DNA from: Thermoplasmatales archaeon
GTDB lineage: Archaea; Thermoplasmatota; E2; DHVEG-1
Reading direction: 5' to 3'
Assembly: GCA_020350825.1 (NCBI GenBank)
Contig: CP070724.1
Coordinates: 2,213,095-2,277,094, forward strand
Length of the DNA stretch: 64,000 nucleotides
Numbering within the stretch: position 1 is the first letter of the stretch; every line of letters begins with the position of its first letter. This document shows positions 7,917 through 17,004 of the stretch, in pieces. The position numbers were made by a program, and so were the translations under genes. A model generated the notes under the pieces. It made no database searches. It was not told the origin of the DNA and saw only the letters and a program-made list of their open reading frames with translations.

Positions 7917-9012
7917 TTATCTCCCGAAGAATAGTTTAGCGATTTCATATAAGTCCATGTCAACTGTTTTTAGGTTGGAAACCACTTCTTCAAGTTCAAC
8001 TGGGACAATTTTATTTCCTTGCAGAGCAACCATTTTCCCATAATTATTTTCATTTATCAATTCAACAGCAGCAACACCAAATCGTGTTGCTAAAACCCGA
8101 TTATACGCAGGAGGGGATCCTCCTCTTTGTACATGACCAAGAACAGTAACCCTAGTATCTACTCCCAGGTGTTTTTTGATTTCTCTTGCTAGAAAATATT
8201 CGATTCATCTAAGTTTTACATGGCCAAATTCATCTTTTTCATCGGTCTGAGCTATTAATGTGCTTTCTCCCGAATATGACCAAGTTCACCTTCTTCACCA
8301 GTTTGTGCAACTGATAAATCTTCTTTTAAGGGTTGAGCACCCTCAACTACTACAACTATACTGAATTTTTTGCTACAATCATAACGTGCCTTCAGATGAT
8401 TACAAACAAATTCAATATCAAATTGTTCCTCAGGAATTAATATCTCATCAGCTCCACCAGCAATACCTGCCACTGTCGCAATCCATCCTGCATGTCTACC
8501 CATTACCTCCACGACTATTACTCTATGATGAGACTCAGCAGTTGTATGAAGCCTATCTATAGCCTCAGTAACGATAGAAACCGCGGTATCAAATCCAAAT
8601 GTATAGTCAGTGCCAGAGAGATCATTATCAATTGTTTTTGGGATACCCACTACAGGAACACCAATTTGATGAAATTTAATGCAACACCAAGAGTATCCTC
8701 ACCGCCGATAGCTGCAATACCATCAATTCCAAAATTTCTAATATTCTCAGTAAGCTTTTGTACATCCTCCTCATGTTTAAACGGATTTGTTCGTGATGTC
8801 CCAATGATAGTTCCACCCTTTGGAAGGATGCCAGAGACAGTGTAATCTGTAAGTGGTTCCACATCGCCTTCTATTAGACCTTTCCCTCCATTTCTTATAC
8901 CTAAAATTACCCAGTCAAATTTAATAGATTTTTTAACTACAGCTCGAATGACCACGTTCAAACCTGGACAATCTCCCCCACCTGTTAAAACTCCAATTTT
9001 TTCATACACCAT
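7917..9012 (-). pseudogene. Disrupted 6-phosphofructokinase gene
   Basis: Pieces of one PfkA-family protein lie in order on the minus strand but in different frames. The N-terminal part starts near 9012 (IGVLTGGGDCPGLN) and contains GGEDTLG. A one-base loss near 8671-8680 shifts the frame before [21 protein letters not shown] and [10 protein letters not shown] second break around 8210-8320 contains an imperfect tandem copy of the segment [13 protein letters not shown], followed by a stop, and an in-frame TGA sits at 8205-8207. The tail (VTVLGHVQRGGSPPAYNRVLATRFG) runs to 7917. The Asp after GG(D/E) and the Lys in PKTIDND are the residues usual in PPi-dependent enzymes. With at least three lesions it is almost certainly not functional as a single protein. 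Confidence 0.9.
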
Positions 9013-9125
9013 CCCTTTAATCAATATATTCTTTATCATGCAAATATTTTAACAAGTTATGGTTTCTATTTTCACCTAGTGTCTTACTACAATTGAAATA
9101 CAATATAATAAAGGCGAGAAAACTG

Positions 9126-9275
9126 TTACAGCCATAACTTATAAATTACAATTATTAGGGTGACGAATAACCCTATAGGTAAATACCAGACTGAATTATC
9201 AACAGCAATGCTGTATGCAAGCGATAGAATAAAAAGAACTGATATTAACAAGGTTATAATATCTCTGTATTTCAT
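9126..9275 (-). CDS. 49-residue single- or two-helix membrane protein
   Basis: A GAGGAGA ribosome site lies directly before ATG at 9275, and the frame ends at TAA 9126. The product has a basic start (MKYRDI) followed by the hydrophobic segments ITLLISVLFILSLAYSIA and WYLPIGLFVTLIIVIYKLW, that is, two membrane helices joined by a short polar loop. It sits 85 bp downstream of arlJ on the same strand and could be the last gene of the archaellum operon. No family is recognised, and it is easily missed by length cut-offs. Confidence 0.6.
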   Translation of the reverse strand: MKYRDIITLLISVLFILSLAYSIAVDNSVWYLPIGLFVTLIIVIYKLWL

Positions 9276-9360
9276 TCTCCTCAAGTCAATATGTTTTATA
9301 CAGTTAAATTATTTATTATCATAGGAATTCAACAATTATAATAACCTTTGAAAGGATGTT

Positions 9361-11142
9361 TTACATGCCAAGATATCCACCTAAACTAATATCGATAAAA
9401 GCCCCAGTTATCGCAACAACCCATACGAAAGGAACAAAGTAAAAGAGCGTCATCAGCATATGGCTCCCTTTTAGAGTCCGGATAGTGATAGCCAACATAA
9501 AACAGTGTATAACTAATACGATGAATACAATAATAAAATTATTGGTAAAAACCTCTGGGGGAACAGTACTAAGTATTGCTCCTACGTCAATAGTTGTACC
9601 TGCAAAAGGATCTCCCCCCATTCCCTCGATTAATATAGTATTAAGATGTCTTGCTATCACAAGCGAAGTATAGACGCTAAAGGCTATACCAAATGTGATC
9701 CCTCCAAAAAGGGCTGCCGTAGTATTAACAATGGTTAATTTTTTTATTCTTAAATCCCTAATTTTTCTAATATTTTCAGATATCATTCTCGAAACTCTTC
9801 GCGGATTGGCAGCCGCAGCGGTAGATTGCCTAAACATCTCACATGAGCGTTGAATATAGTTACTCCCAGTGTCAATACCAAACCATTCCCATGAATCATT
9901 ATCACTTATTCTTGTTCTTAACCTTCTATAGAGATCGCGAATATGTTTTGTTAAAACTCCATAATCTTTCTCACTTAGATAATATACCGAAGCATTTATT
10001 TTTCCTCCTCTCATAGTAGCTATTGACCCTAAAGATGGTAGAAAACCAAGAAAGTTTTTTTCTTTCCTTGAAATATCTTCCTCAGCTTTAAGGACTTTAA
10101 CACCAGGAATTATTAACGGAGTAAGTAACGCTGCTACTACAATCTCAAATGGAAACATCTCTAACATAGGGATCTTTAAACTATACTTCCCAAAAAATAG
10201 AATCGAACCTACCAATATACACGCTAAAACTGAGATTTTAAAAAGCTTTTCTAAACCTAATTCTAACTTCCCTTTTTCACCAGTAAGATGCCATATCTCA
10301 TCGGCTGGAACCATTGCCCGTAAAAGATAAAGGAGCAAACCTTCGGAAACTATTAAAAGGAAGGATGATAGAAAAATAAAGGTGTTCATATCCTCAGCGC
10401 CTATTATCATAGGTAAAACTATTCCAAGAGCCATTACAAAAATAATTGCAATGAGTAAGCTTACGTAAACCTCATTAAGAATTGTAATATTTTCATTTGC
10501 AGATTCATACATGGTTTTATATTCCTCTAAAACAGCATCTTGTTCCGTTTCGATAAACTCCCTATGTTCAACACCGCTATCAAGACTTTGTGAAAATCTG
10601 TCTAAGAAATCTCTGAGAATTTTGCTAGGCGTTCTCTTAGATATGAACATAAAACTTCTTGAAAGCGGAACACGCCATTGATCAGAAAGGACACTTATCT
10701 TTCTAAGTTCTTCCCCAAGACTTCCATATGCCTTGTTTCCCCCAAGCATGCCAATTATATCCTTCAAAGATGTATCAGATATTGCTAAAACTCTAATATG
10801 GGTAATATAAAAATGCATTTTCCCATTTATATCAGATTCTTTGTTTTTCCAGGATATATAAGGATAAAAAATTCCTAGAAATATCGGGACTATCCCTCCA
10901 ATAATAAACATGATGGGATTTAACTCAAGCGGAACAGGAATGATTATCTGCAATATAAAAGGCATACAAAAGACCAATATTCCTATAACAATCAAAGGAA
11001 ACAAAATTGTTTTATAAAATTTCTTAGTGTCCTCAAGGCTCCTATAGGCAATTTTCAGTTCTTTTAGTGATTTTTTTTTATCCTTAACTTTTCGATTTTT
11101 TCTTCTCAATTTTTTTGACTTAACCTTTTTTTCTTCTGCCAT
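9361..11142 (-). CDS. arlJ: ArlJ archaellum membrane platform protein
   Basis: The 593-residue product is the polytopic membrane core of the archaellum motor, related to TadC/GspF. After a Lys/Arg-rich cytoplasmic N-terminus come groups of membrane helices near residues 42-95, 225-275 and 300-345, and a C-terminal set (about 490-590), separated by two cytoplasmic T2SF-type domains. The second contains LGFLPSLGSIATMRGG, a conserved feature of this family. ArlJ docks the ArlI ATPase at the base of the filament. It is the last core gene of the operon, starting eight bases after arlI. Its length fits archaeal ArlJ. Confidence 0.95.
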   Translation of the reverse strand: MAEEKKVKSKKLRRKNRKVKDKKKSLKELKIAYRSLEDTKKFYKTILFPLIVIGILVFCMPFILQIIIPVPLELNPIMFIIGGIVPIFLGIFYPYISWKNKESDINGKMHFYITHIRVLAISDTSLKDIIGMLGGNKAYGSLGEELRKISVLSDQWRVPLSRSFMFISKRTPSKILRDFLDRFSQSLDSGVEHREFIETEQDAVLEEYKTMYESANENITILNEVYVSLLIAIIFVMALGIVLPMIIGAEDMNTFIFLSSFLLIVSEGLLLYLLRAMVPADEIWHLTGEKGKLELGLEKLFKISVLACILVGSILFFGKYSLKIPMLEMFPFEIVVAALLTPLIIPGVKVLKAEEDISRKEKNFLGFLPSLGSIATMRGGKINASVYYLSEKDYGVLTKHIRDLYRRLRTRISDNDSWEWFGIDTGSNYIQRSCEMFRQSTAAAANPRRVSRMISENIRKIRDLRIKKLTIVNTTAALFGGITFGIAFSVYTSLVIARHLNTILIEGMGGDPFAGTTIDVGAILSTVPPEVFTNNFIIVFIVLVIHCFMLAITIRTLKGSHMLMTLFYFVPFVWVVAITGAFIDISLGGYLGM

Positions 11143-11149
11143 TTTACCA

Positions 11150-12793
11150 CTATAAAGTAAAAGGTATTCCTTTATCTCCCTCTCTATAAAATCCCCATAT
11201 GCATTGGACTACTTCATAATAATCAAATACATCCTCTTCAACCATTCTTTCAAGTATATGCTTTCTATGTTCATATTCATCATAAATTTCAGCAGTATCC
11301 TTATATCCTGCGTTTTTTGCAATTTTTTGCTCAAGGATATAACTATTTTTGTTTGAAGTAAAAATATGCCTATCTTCGTTAGGGTTCCATTCAAACGCTT
11401 TTCTTGCCATTATGCCATCTACTGCTCTATTGTATCCTTCGATTTCATCTATTGAAGTGACTCTCCTCATCATTTTCCCGTCTCGTTCTAAAGCAAGTTG
11501 TATTACAACAAAATCAAGGTTGTCCATAAATGTCTTTGGTACATTGATTGGATCTCCAGTAAATCTTTGAATAACTTTTGTTACATTTCCAGCGTGAAAT
11601 GTAGTCATACATGGATGTCCAGTTTGCATAGCCTGAAATACAATGTTTCCTTCTGCACCTCTTACCTCTCCAGGAATGATATAATCAGGTCTTGATCGTA
11701 ATGCTGCTCTCAGGAGATCAAACATATCCACTTGTCCCTCTTTAGGTCCAGATGTCTTTGTAAGTAATCGCTGCCATACAGTATGGGGCACTTGTAGCTC
11801 AGGAGTTCCTTCAGTAGTATAGATCTTTTTCTCAGGTGGGATGAAGGGAATTATTGCGTTCATAGTTGTTGTTTTTCCACATGCTGTACCCCCACATAAG
11901 AAAAAACTCCTACCATATTGCAAGCAAATCCACAGATAAGAAGCAAGTCCAGCGTTAAGCGTGCCCCAGTTTATTAATTGAGTTATACTAATCGGAGTTT
12001 CAGTAAACCTTCTGATTGTCATGCTGGGTCCTTTTAAACTTACGGCAGAACTATAAATGATATTTCCTCTACTTCCATCTGCAAGCACGCCATCAACGAT
12101 AGGCCGCCCTTCGCTAACCGGGACGCCCATTTTTTCACTTATCATTTTAGCAAATACAGGGGCTTCCTTGTTATCAATCACTACATTGGTTTTAATCATC
12201 TCAAAAACCTTATGGATAAGATGAACGTTCTGTCCAGCAATTAGATGAATATCTTCAATATATGGATCTCTCATAAAACACTCAATCGGCCCGCTACCGA
12301 CTAATTCCTTAATTATGAAATATTCTATATTCTTTTTTTGAGTCGAAGTAACTTTCACCTTGTCACCAATTGATTTACCTTTTTTTTTGATTTCAGCTTT
12401 TATTGCTTTTTCATCTATAACTATAATTTCATCAATAAGCTCAGTGAGGACTACATTCAAATCGCTATCTGTTATCACGCTTCTCTTCTCAGGTGCTTTT
12501 TTTACAATCAATTTTAGTATTTGTTTATGTTTTTCCTTCTCAACATCATTTAATATAGGTTCTATTGCTTTATATTCAGGTGCTTCCATATCTTGTGTTC
12601 TATAGATGTGAATAAAAATCATTCCTTTTGTAGGATATATTAAGTTAGGATACTTTTCGTCCCTAACTTTCCGAGGTAAGGGACTATAAAAATCAGGATC
12701 TCCTATTTTTTTCTTTATGTCTTCAACATATTTTACAAGATGCGGATTTTTTTCAAGAAGGTTTTGTATCTCTTCTTTTCCCATTTTTGTCAT
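11150..12793 (-). CDS. arlI: Second ArlI archaellum ATPase
   Basis: The start was set at ATG 12793, nine bases after GGTGA and matching the MTKM start of its neighbour. The 547-residue product is a full-length type II/IV secretion ATPase of the ArlI class: helical N-terminal domain, Walker A GGTACGKTT (near residue 306), TTEGTPE in place of the usual E-D-T-P-E box, a Walker B region DYIIPGEVRG, and the His box TGHPCMTTFHAG. All nucleotide-binding motifs are intact, but the P-loop differs from the copy upstream (GETASGKTT). It is similar along its whole length to the preceding ArlI, implying tandem duplication. The two might form mixed hexamers or serve different states of the motor. Confidence 0.93.
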   Translation of the reverse strand: MTKMGKEEIQNLLEKNPHLVKYVEDIKKKIGDPDFYSPLPRKVRDEKYPNLIYPTKGMIFIHIYRTQDMEAPEYKAIEPILNDVEKEKHKQILKLIVKKAPEKRSVITDSDLNVVLTELIDEIIVIDEKAIKAEIKKKGKSIGDKVKVTSTQKKNIEYFIIKELVGSGPIECFMRDPYIEDIHLIAGQNVHLIHKVFEMIKTNVVIDNKEAPVFAKMISEKMGVPVSEGRPIVDGVLADGSRGNIIYSSAVSLKGPSMTIRRFTETPISITQLINWGTLNAGLASYLWICLQYGRSFFLCGGTACGKTTTMNAIIPFIPPEKKIYTTEGTPELQVPHTVWQRLLTKTSGPKEGQVDMFDLLRAALRSRPDYIIPGEVRGAEGNIVFQAMQTGHPCMTTFHAGNVTKVIQRFTGDPINVPKTFMDNLDFVVIQLALERDGKMMRRVTSIDEIEGYNRAVDGIMARKAFEWNPNEDRHIFTSNKNSYILEQKIAKNAGYKDTAEIYDEYEHRKHILERMVEEDVFDYYEVVQCIWGFYREGDKGIPFTL

Positions 12794-12809
12794 ATTTTCC
12801 AATCACCAT

Positions 12810-14441
12810 TTACAATGAGATTGGTAGTCCCTTTATACCCTCTCTGTAAAAAGTCCAAATAAACTGAACCACCTCATAATAATCAAATATTTCTTCCTCT
12901 ACCATCCTTTCAATGATGTGTTTCCTATGATCAAATTCATCATAAATCCGGGATAAATCTGCATATCCAGCATTTTTTGCGCATCTTTGTTCCAAGATGT
13001 AACTATTTCTATTTGCTTTAAAGATATGTGTATCATCCACTGGATTCCATTCAAATGCCTTCCTCGACATAATGCCATCCACTTCTTTGTTATATCCTTC
13101 GATTTCATCTACTGATAGTACACGCCTAAGCCTCTTTCCTTTTCTTTCCACTGCCATCTGAATTAAAACCACGTCGAGGTTATCCATGAATGTTTTAGGA
13201 ATGTTGATAGGGTGTCCAGTAAAACGTTGTATAACCTTAGTTACAGACCCGGCATGAAAGGTTGTTACAACTGGATGTCCTGTCTGCATAGCCTGAAAAA
13301 CAACACGCCCCTCTATCCCTCTCGTCTCTCCTGGAATTATATAATCAGGCCTGGATCGAAGTCCAGCTCTTAGGAGGGTTCCTTCATCAATATGTCCCTC
13401 TTTAGGTCCTGATGTCTTAGTAAGTAACTGTTGCCACACAGCATGAGGGACCTGTACCTCGGGCGTATTTTCAACAGAATATATTTTTTTCTCAGGAGAA
13501 ATAAAAACAAACATCGCATTTGCTGTAGTTGTTTTTCCAGATGCTGTTTCGCCACAAACAAAAATACTGCGACCGTATTGCAGACAAAGCCACAGATACG
13601 CAGCAATCCCCGCATCAAAAGTTCCCCAGTTGACAAGCTGGGTTATACTAATAGGAGTCTCACTAAATTTTCTAACAGTCATTGTAGGTCCTTTTAAACT
13701 TACATCTTTACTATGTATGATATTGACTCGACTACCATCAGGCAAAGTGCCATCTGCAATAGGTTGACCTTCGCTAACAGGACTTCCTATCTTCTCTGCG
13801 AACTCCTGTGAAAATCTACTTGCCCATTTCTTGTCAATATTAATATTGGTTTTGACCATATCAAAAACCTTATGGATAAGATGGACGCAATCTCCTGTTA
13901 TTATATGAATATCTTCGATATAAGGATCTCTCATAAAACACTCAAGAGGCCCACCACCAACAATATTTTTTAGTATATCATATTCAATGTTCATCTTTTC
14001 AATAGAAGAAATTCTCAACTTACTCCCTTTTGATTTCTCTAATTTCCCACCTGCTTTTTTATCTAAAACAGTAAAATTATCAAAGAATTTTTTTATTGCA
14101 TTTTTTATTTCTTCATCAGTTTTAACCCTGTCCCTATAAGGGGCTTTTTCGTATATTCGGTCTAGAATTATGTCACGTTTTTGTTTTTCAACCTCATTTA
14201 ATTCTGGCTCAATCGAATGATAGTTAGTAAATTCCTCTCCCTCAGTTTTATAAATATGTATAAAGACAACTCCTTTTGTAGGATAAATTATGTTAGGATT
14301 TTCTTCTCCTTTTAAATCACGGGGCACCTTACTATAAAAAACAGGTCTAATCATTTTTTTTTCAATTTCCTGAAGATGTTTCCTAAGGTGAGGATTTTCT
14401 TTGATTAGTTTTTCCTCCTCATCCTTACTCATTTTTGTCAA
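12810..14441 (-). CDS. arlI: First ArlI archaellum ATPase
   Basis: The 543-residue product is the hexameric ATPase that powers archaellum assembly and rotation at the inner face of the membrane. Motifs in order are the helical N-terminal domain, the FMRDPYIEDIHII segment, Walker A GETASGKTT, VENTPEVQVPH, Walker B DYIIPGETRG, and the His box TGHPVVTTFHAG. The TTG at 14441 is taken as start because a GGGGGG stretch lies about five bases upstream and because TTG-ACA-AAA-ATG matches the ATG-ACA-AAA-ATG start of the second copy. It is followed after only 16 bp by the second arlI, an unusual arrangement, since archaellum operons normally carry one. Confidence 0.95.
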   Translation of the reverse strand: MTKMSKDEEEKLIKENPHLRKHLQEIEKKMIRPVFYSKVPRDLKGEENPNIIYPTKGVVFIHIYKTEGEEFTNYHSIEPELNEVEKQKRDIILDRIYEKAPYRDRVKTDEEIKNAIKKFFDNFTVLDKKAGGKLEKSKGSKLRISSIEKMNIEYDILKNIVGGGPLECFMRDPYIEDIHIITGDCVHLIHKVFDMVKTNINIDKKWASRFSQEFAEKIGSPVSEGQPIADGTLPDGSRVNIIHSKDVSLKGPTMTVRKFSETPISITQLVNWGTFDAGIAAYLWLCLQYGRSIFVCGETASGKTTTANAMFVFISPEKKIYSVENTPEVQVPHAVWQQLLTKTSGPKEGHIDEGTLLRAGLRSRPDYIIPGETRGIEGRVVFQAMQTGHPVVTTFHAGSVTKVIQRFTGHPINIPKTFMDNLDVVLIQMAVERKGKRLRRVLSVDEIEGYNKEVDGIMSRKAFEWNPVDDTHIFKANRNSYILEQRCAKNAGYADLSRIYDEFDHRKHIIERMVEEEIFDYYEVVQFIWTFYREGIKGLPISL

Positions 14442-14453
14442 TATTGCCCCCCT

Positions 14454-15167
14454 CTAGAATGCCACACCACTGGATTCAATACTAAGTCCTGTACCAGGTT
14501 TTACAGAAAATGTAGTCATAGGTTCAAATTTCTTCTTTGCACCATTAAATTTCTCAATATATATATTATGGACTACACCAACTCCTGGCATAGATTCACG
14601 AGTAATCCTATAATGAACGTCTGTAATCATCTTAAAAGCATTATGAATTTCTTCGGACCATTCGTTAGGATTGGCTGTTAAAAAAATAATTTTTCCTGTA
14701 CCTAATATTCTATTTAAAAAACTAGTTAGTTCAACTAAATTATCCTCTGTCAGGCTCTTTTTCAATAAAGTAGAAAGCGTATCAATGAATATTACATCAG
14801 GATCAAAGAGCTTCCTGCAAGTAAGTAAACCTTCAAGAAAGGTGTTTTTCGGAAGAGTTTCAGCAAGTGTTACTTCTGTTGATATGAAAAAAAATTTACC
14901 GCTCATCAAATAATGTCTTATGTTATAACCAACAGAGGCTGTTTGCCTCAGAAATCTTTTTATTGTAAATTGAGTGGAGACATAAGAACAAGTATGTCCA
15001 TTTTGCAATAAACTAATACAAAACCTCTGGCAAAAAATACTCTTTCCCGTACCTTCTTTACCCTCTATAAATATCAGGGATCCGTTAGGTATATCAGTTC
15101 CAAATCTCTCAGCGAAACCGTCAGTTTCCCCTTTTCTTTTCAATACTAAAGATTTAGCTTCATGCAT
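14454..15167 (-). CDS. arlH: ArlH RecA-like archaellum motor protein
   Basis: The 237-residue product is a KaiC/RecA-fold protein that binds ATP and regulates ArlI at the base of the motor. Walker A reads EGKEGTGKSIF (about residue 35), the Walker B strand is DVIFIDTLS, and length and order fit ArlH. As in other members, catalytic elements for fast hydrolysis are not obvious. It lies between arlG and arlI as in other euryarchaeal operons, with 17 bp to the preceding gene and 12 bp to the next. A GGGATGA ribosome site precedes the ATG. Confidence 0.94.
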   Translation of the reverse strand: MHEAKSLVLKRKGETDGFAERFGTDIPNGSLIFIEGKEGTGKSIFCQRFCISLLQNGHTCSYVSTQFTIKRFLRQTASVGYNIRHYLMSGKFFFISTEVTLAETLPKNTFLEGLLTCRKLFDPDVIFIDTLSTLLKKSLTEDNLVELTSFLNRILGTGKIIFLTANPNEWSEEIHNAFKMITDVHYRITRESMPGVGVVHNIYIEKFNGAKKKFEPMTTFSVKPGTGLSIESSGVAF

Positions 15168-15184
15168 AGTTCATCCCATTTTTA

Positions 15185-15631
15185 TCATGTAATATTAAAG
15201 GTAAATTCATCTTCGACGGCAAGTGGTCCAACCGCCCTAAGAGTGTGATCCCCTGAAGATATGGTGCTTTGAGCCACATATATTTTTGTATATTTCGATG
15301 GCTGAATCGATTCATTTGAAAAATTGTAATTCGCAATAGCAATAATTTCTCCATCTACAAAAAGTTGGATGGTTTCATTTGTTGTTAACAATTTTTTACC
15401 ACCAATATTTTTTAGATAGAATACATAATCACTACCTGAAGTTGGAATATTTTCAGGATCGTTAATGATCTTAAAATCTGTATCAAGTTGTTCTTGAATT
15501 CTATCTCCTCTATCTGAAAGTGACGTACTAACATTCATAGTAATAGCTATAAAAACTCCAGAAACTGCGCCAGCTGCAATTACAGCTGCTACAAAGAATA
15601 TGACGTGTGCTCCAGTAAGACTAAATCCCAT
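15185..15631 (-). CDS. arlG: ArlG archaellum stator-type protein
   Basis: The 148-residue product starts MGFSLTGAHVIFFVAAVIAAGAV, the single N-terminal membrane helix of ArlG, followed by the signature DFKIINDPENIP and YVFYLKNIGG of its extracytoplasmic beta-sandwich. ArlG with ArlF is thought to form filaments that tether the motor to the S-layer. It begins nine bases after arlF, with a GAGGGAAT ribosome site. No cleavable class III leader is expected. Confidence 0.92.
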   Translation of the reverse strand: MGFSLTGAHVIFFVAAVIAAGAVSGVFIAITMNVSTSLSDRGDRIQEQLDTDFKIINDPENIPTSGSDYVFYLKNIGGKKLLTTNETIQLFVDGEIIAIANYNFSNESIQPSKYTKIYVAQSTISSGDHTLRAVGPLAVEDEFTFNIT

Positions 15632-15640
15632 ATTCCCTCT

Positions 15641-16066
15641 TTATACGCTATACTCATAATAATCTGAAATACCATTATCAGTTACAACTTTCAACCTTTT
15701 AATTCCACTTCCCGTTAGATTATAGATATTAAAGTATGTTTCTTTTTCTGGATATAGATATGTATCTGAACAGCTAAATTGTTGATATGTTCCATTTATC
15801 AAAATGGTAAAATCATCTGTATCTAGGGTAATACTTCCTGTGTTCTCCAAAGTAATGTTATGATCATAATTTGAACCGTTAACAGAGACAGAGACCCCTG
15901 TTATATTGATATCAGTTTGGACCCTATCCACATTTCTATCAATCATATCATCATATGAATCATCAATATCTGTTATCACAGGAAGCGAGCTACCTATAAA
16001 AATTTCAATAGCTATCAGAATAGAAACGCCAATAACTGCAAATGCAGCTACAAGCGAAAATCCCAC
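15641..16066 (-). CDS. arlF: ArlF archaellum S-layer-binding stator protein
   Basis: The 141-residue product begins MGFSLVAAFAVIGVSILIAIEIF, a membrane helix typical of ArlF, followed by a soluble beta-sandwich containing NITLENTGSITLDTDDFTIL, a phrase characteristic of the family. In other archaea this domain binds S-layer protein and holds the stator. The start is GTG at 16066, nine bases after GGAGG. It is the partner of arlG directly downstream. The 86-bp gap to the upstream arlD/E gene still fits one operon. Confidence 0.9.
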   Translation of the reverse strand: MGFSLVAAFAVIGVSILIAIEIFIGSSLPVITDIDDSYDDMIDRNVDRVQTDINITGVSVSVNGSNYDHNITLENTGSITLDTDDFTILINGTYQQFSCSDTYLYPEKETYFNIYNLTGSGIKRLKVVTDNGISDYYEYSV

Positions 16067-16152
16067 TTCACATTACCTCCAAATTTACAGAGTGCATACT
16101 TACCCCTCTAACTAGTGTATTATGTATGAATTTATCCGTAATTTAAATAATA

Positions 16153-16965
16153 TTAATTAAACTGATAATCTTCAATACTTTTCCCTATTTTTTCCATTTC
16201 ACGATCTATTTTCCATATGAAACGTTCATCCAATTGATTTCCCTTTAGTTTCTGAATAAATAGTAATGATTGAATATGATCTTTTGTCGAAAGATTGGCT
16301 GCTCCATTTTCAGCCTTTTTTATTTTATTTTCATCAGTAATTCCTTTGGAATATTTTATAATATCCAATCTAACATCATCTGAAATCCAATCTATATCAA
16401 CATAATAACCAAGAACATCTGGAAGATGGTTCTTTCCCAATTTATCTACAAGATATTGAAGCCATTTCATCAAAACAACAACACTTTCAGGGTCGTTAGG
16501 AATTTCAGTTAAAGGCTCTATTTCTTCTTGTAAAAGCAAGTCTGTTTTTTCCCCGGTCTTTACATCTTTTATTTTAACAATTTTACCTTTTACTCCTCTA
16601 ACTCCTTCCAAATTATTTTTCTCAATAGTTTTTATTCTATCTTCAAGTTTTTCGATGGATTCAACAAGTTTTTGCATATCTTCGTTTGAAACGCTCTCGA
16701 TATTTCTATTCTCTTTCCAAGAGTCATCTTCCTTTTTAATTTCAGTTTGGCTTGATTTTGTATATGTTTGCATTACCACTTGTATCTTTTCAACTAATTC
16801 GTACAGTTGTTCTTTGGTAATTTTTATATCATTTTCTTTTAATTTCTCTCCGATTTTTTTTGCAATTCCTGGAAGAAGCAGGTTTTTTTCAACTATGGTG
16901 GAGAGTTCGCTATCTATATCGAACTCTTCGATAAGCTTTTCATCTCCATCTCCTTGATCGCTCAC
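16153..16965 (-). CDS. ArlD/E-type archaellum accessory protein
   Basis: The GTG start at 16965 is preferred over the ATG at 16974 because the GGATGAT ribosome site would overlap that ATG. The roughly 270-residue product has an acidic helical N-terminus, a coiled coil near residues 80-120 (MQKLVESIEKLEDRIKTIEK), and the FlaD/E domain: PNDPESVVVLMKWLQYLVDKLG, then LGYYVDIDWISDDVRLDIIKYSKG. ArlC/D/E proteins form the cytoplasmic ring around the motor and connect it to chemotaxis signalling through CheF. No CheF or other Che protein is in the window. It follows arlC in the operon. Confidence 0.88.
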   Translation of the reverse strand: MSDQGDGDEKLIEEFDIDSELSTIVEKNLLLPGIAKKIGEKLKENDIKITKEQLYELVEKIQVVMQTYTKSSQTEIKKEDDSWKENRNIESVSNEDMQKLVESIEKLEDRIKTIEKNNLEGVRGVKGKIVKIKDVKTGEKTDLLLQEEIEPLTEIPNDPESVVVLMKWLQYLVDKLGKNHLPDVLGYYVDIDWISDDVRLDIIKYSKGITDENKIKKAENGAANLSTKDHIQSLLFIQKLKGNQLDERFIWKIDREMEKIGKSIEDYQFN

Positions 16966-17004
16966 TTTTATCATCCTTCTTTCCTATATGTAAACAGATT
17001 TCAT

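Noticed and set aside
8255-8650. Middle phosphofructokinase fragment considered as a stand-alone gene
   Set aside because: It starts inside the conserved catalytic core without a ribosome site and continues the upstream fragment after a one-base shift.
13370-13697. Overlapping open frames on both strands within arlI
   Set aside because: Shadows of the strongly coding ArlI frame.
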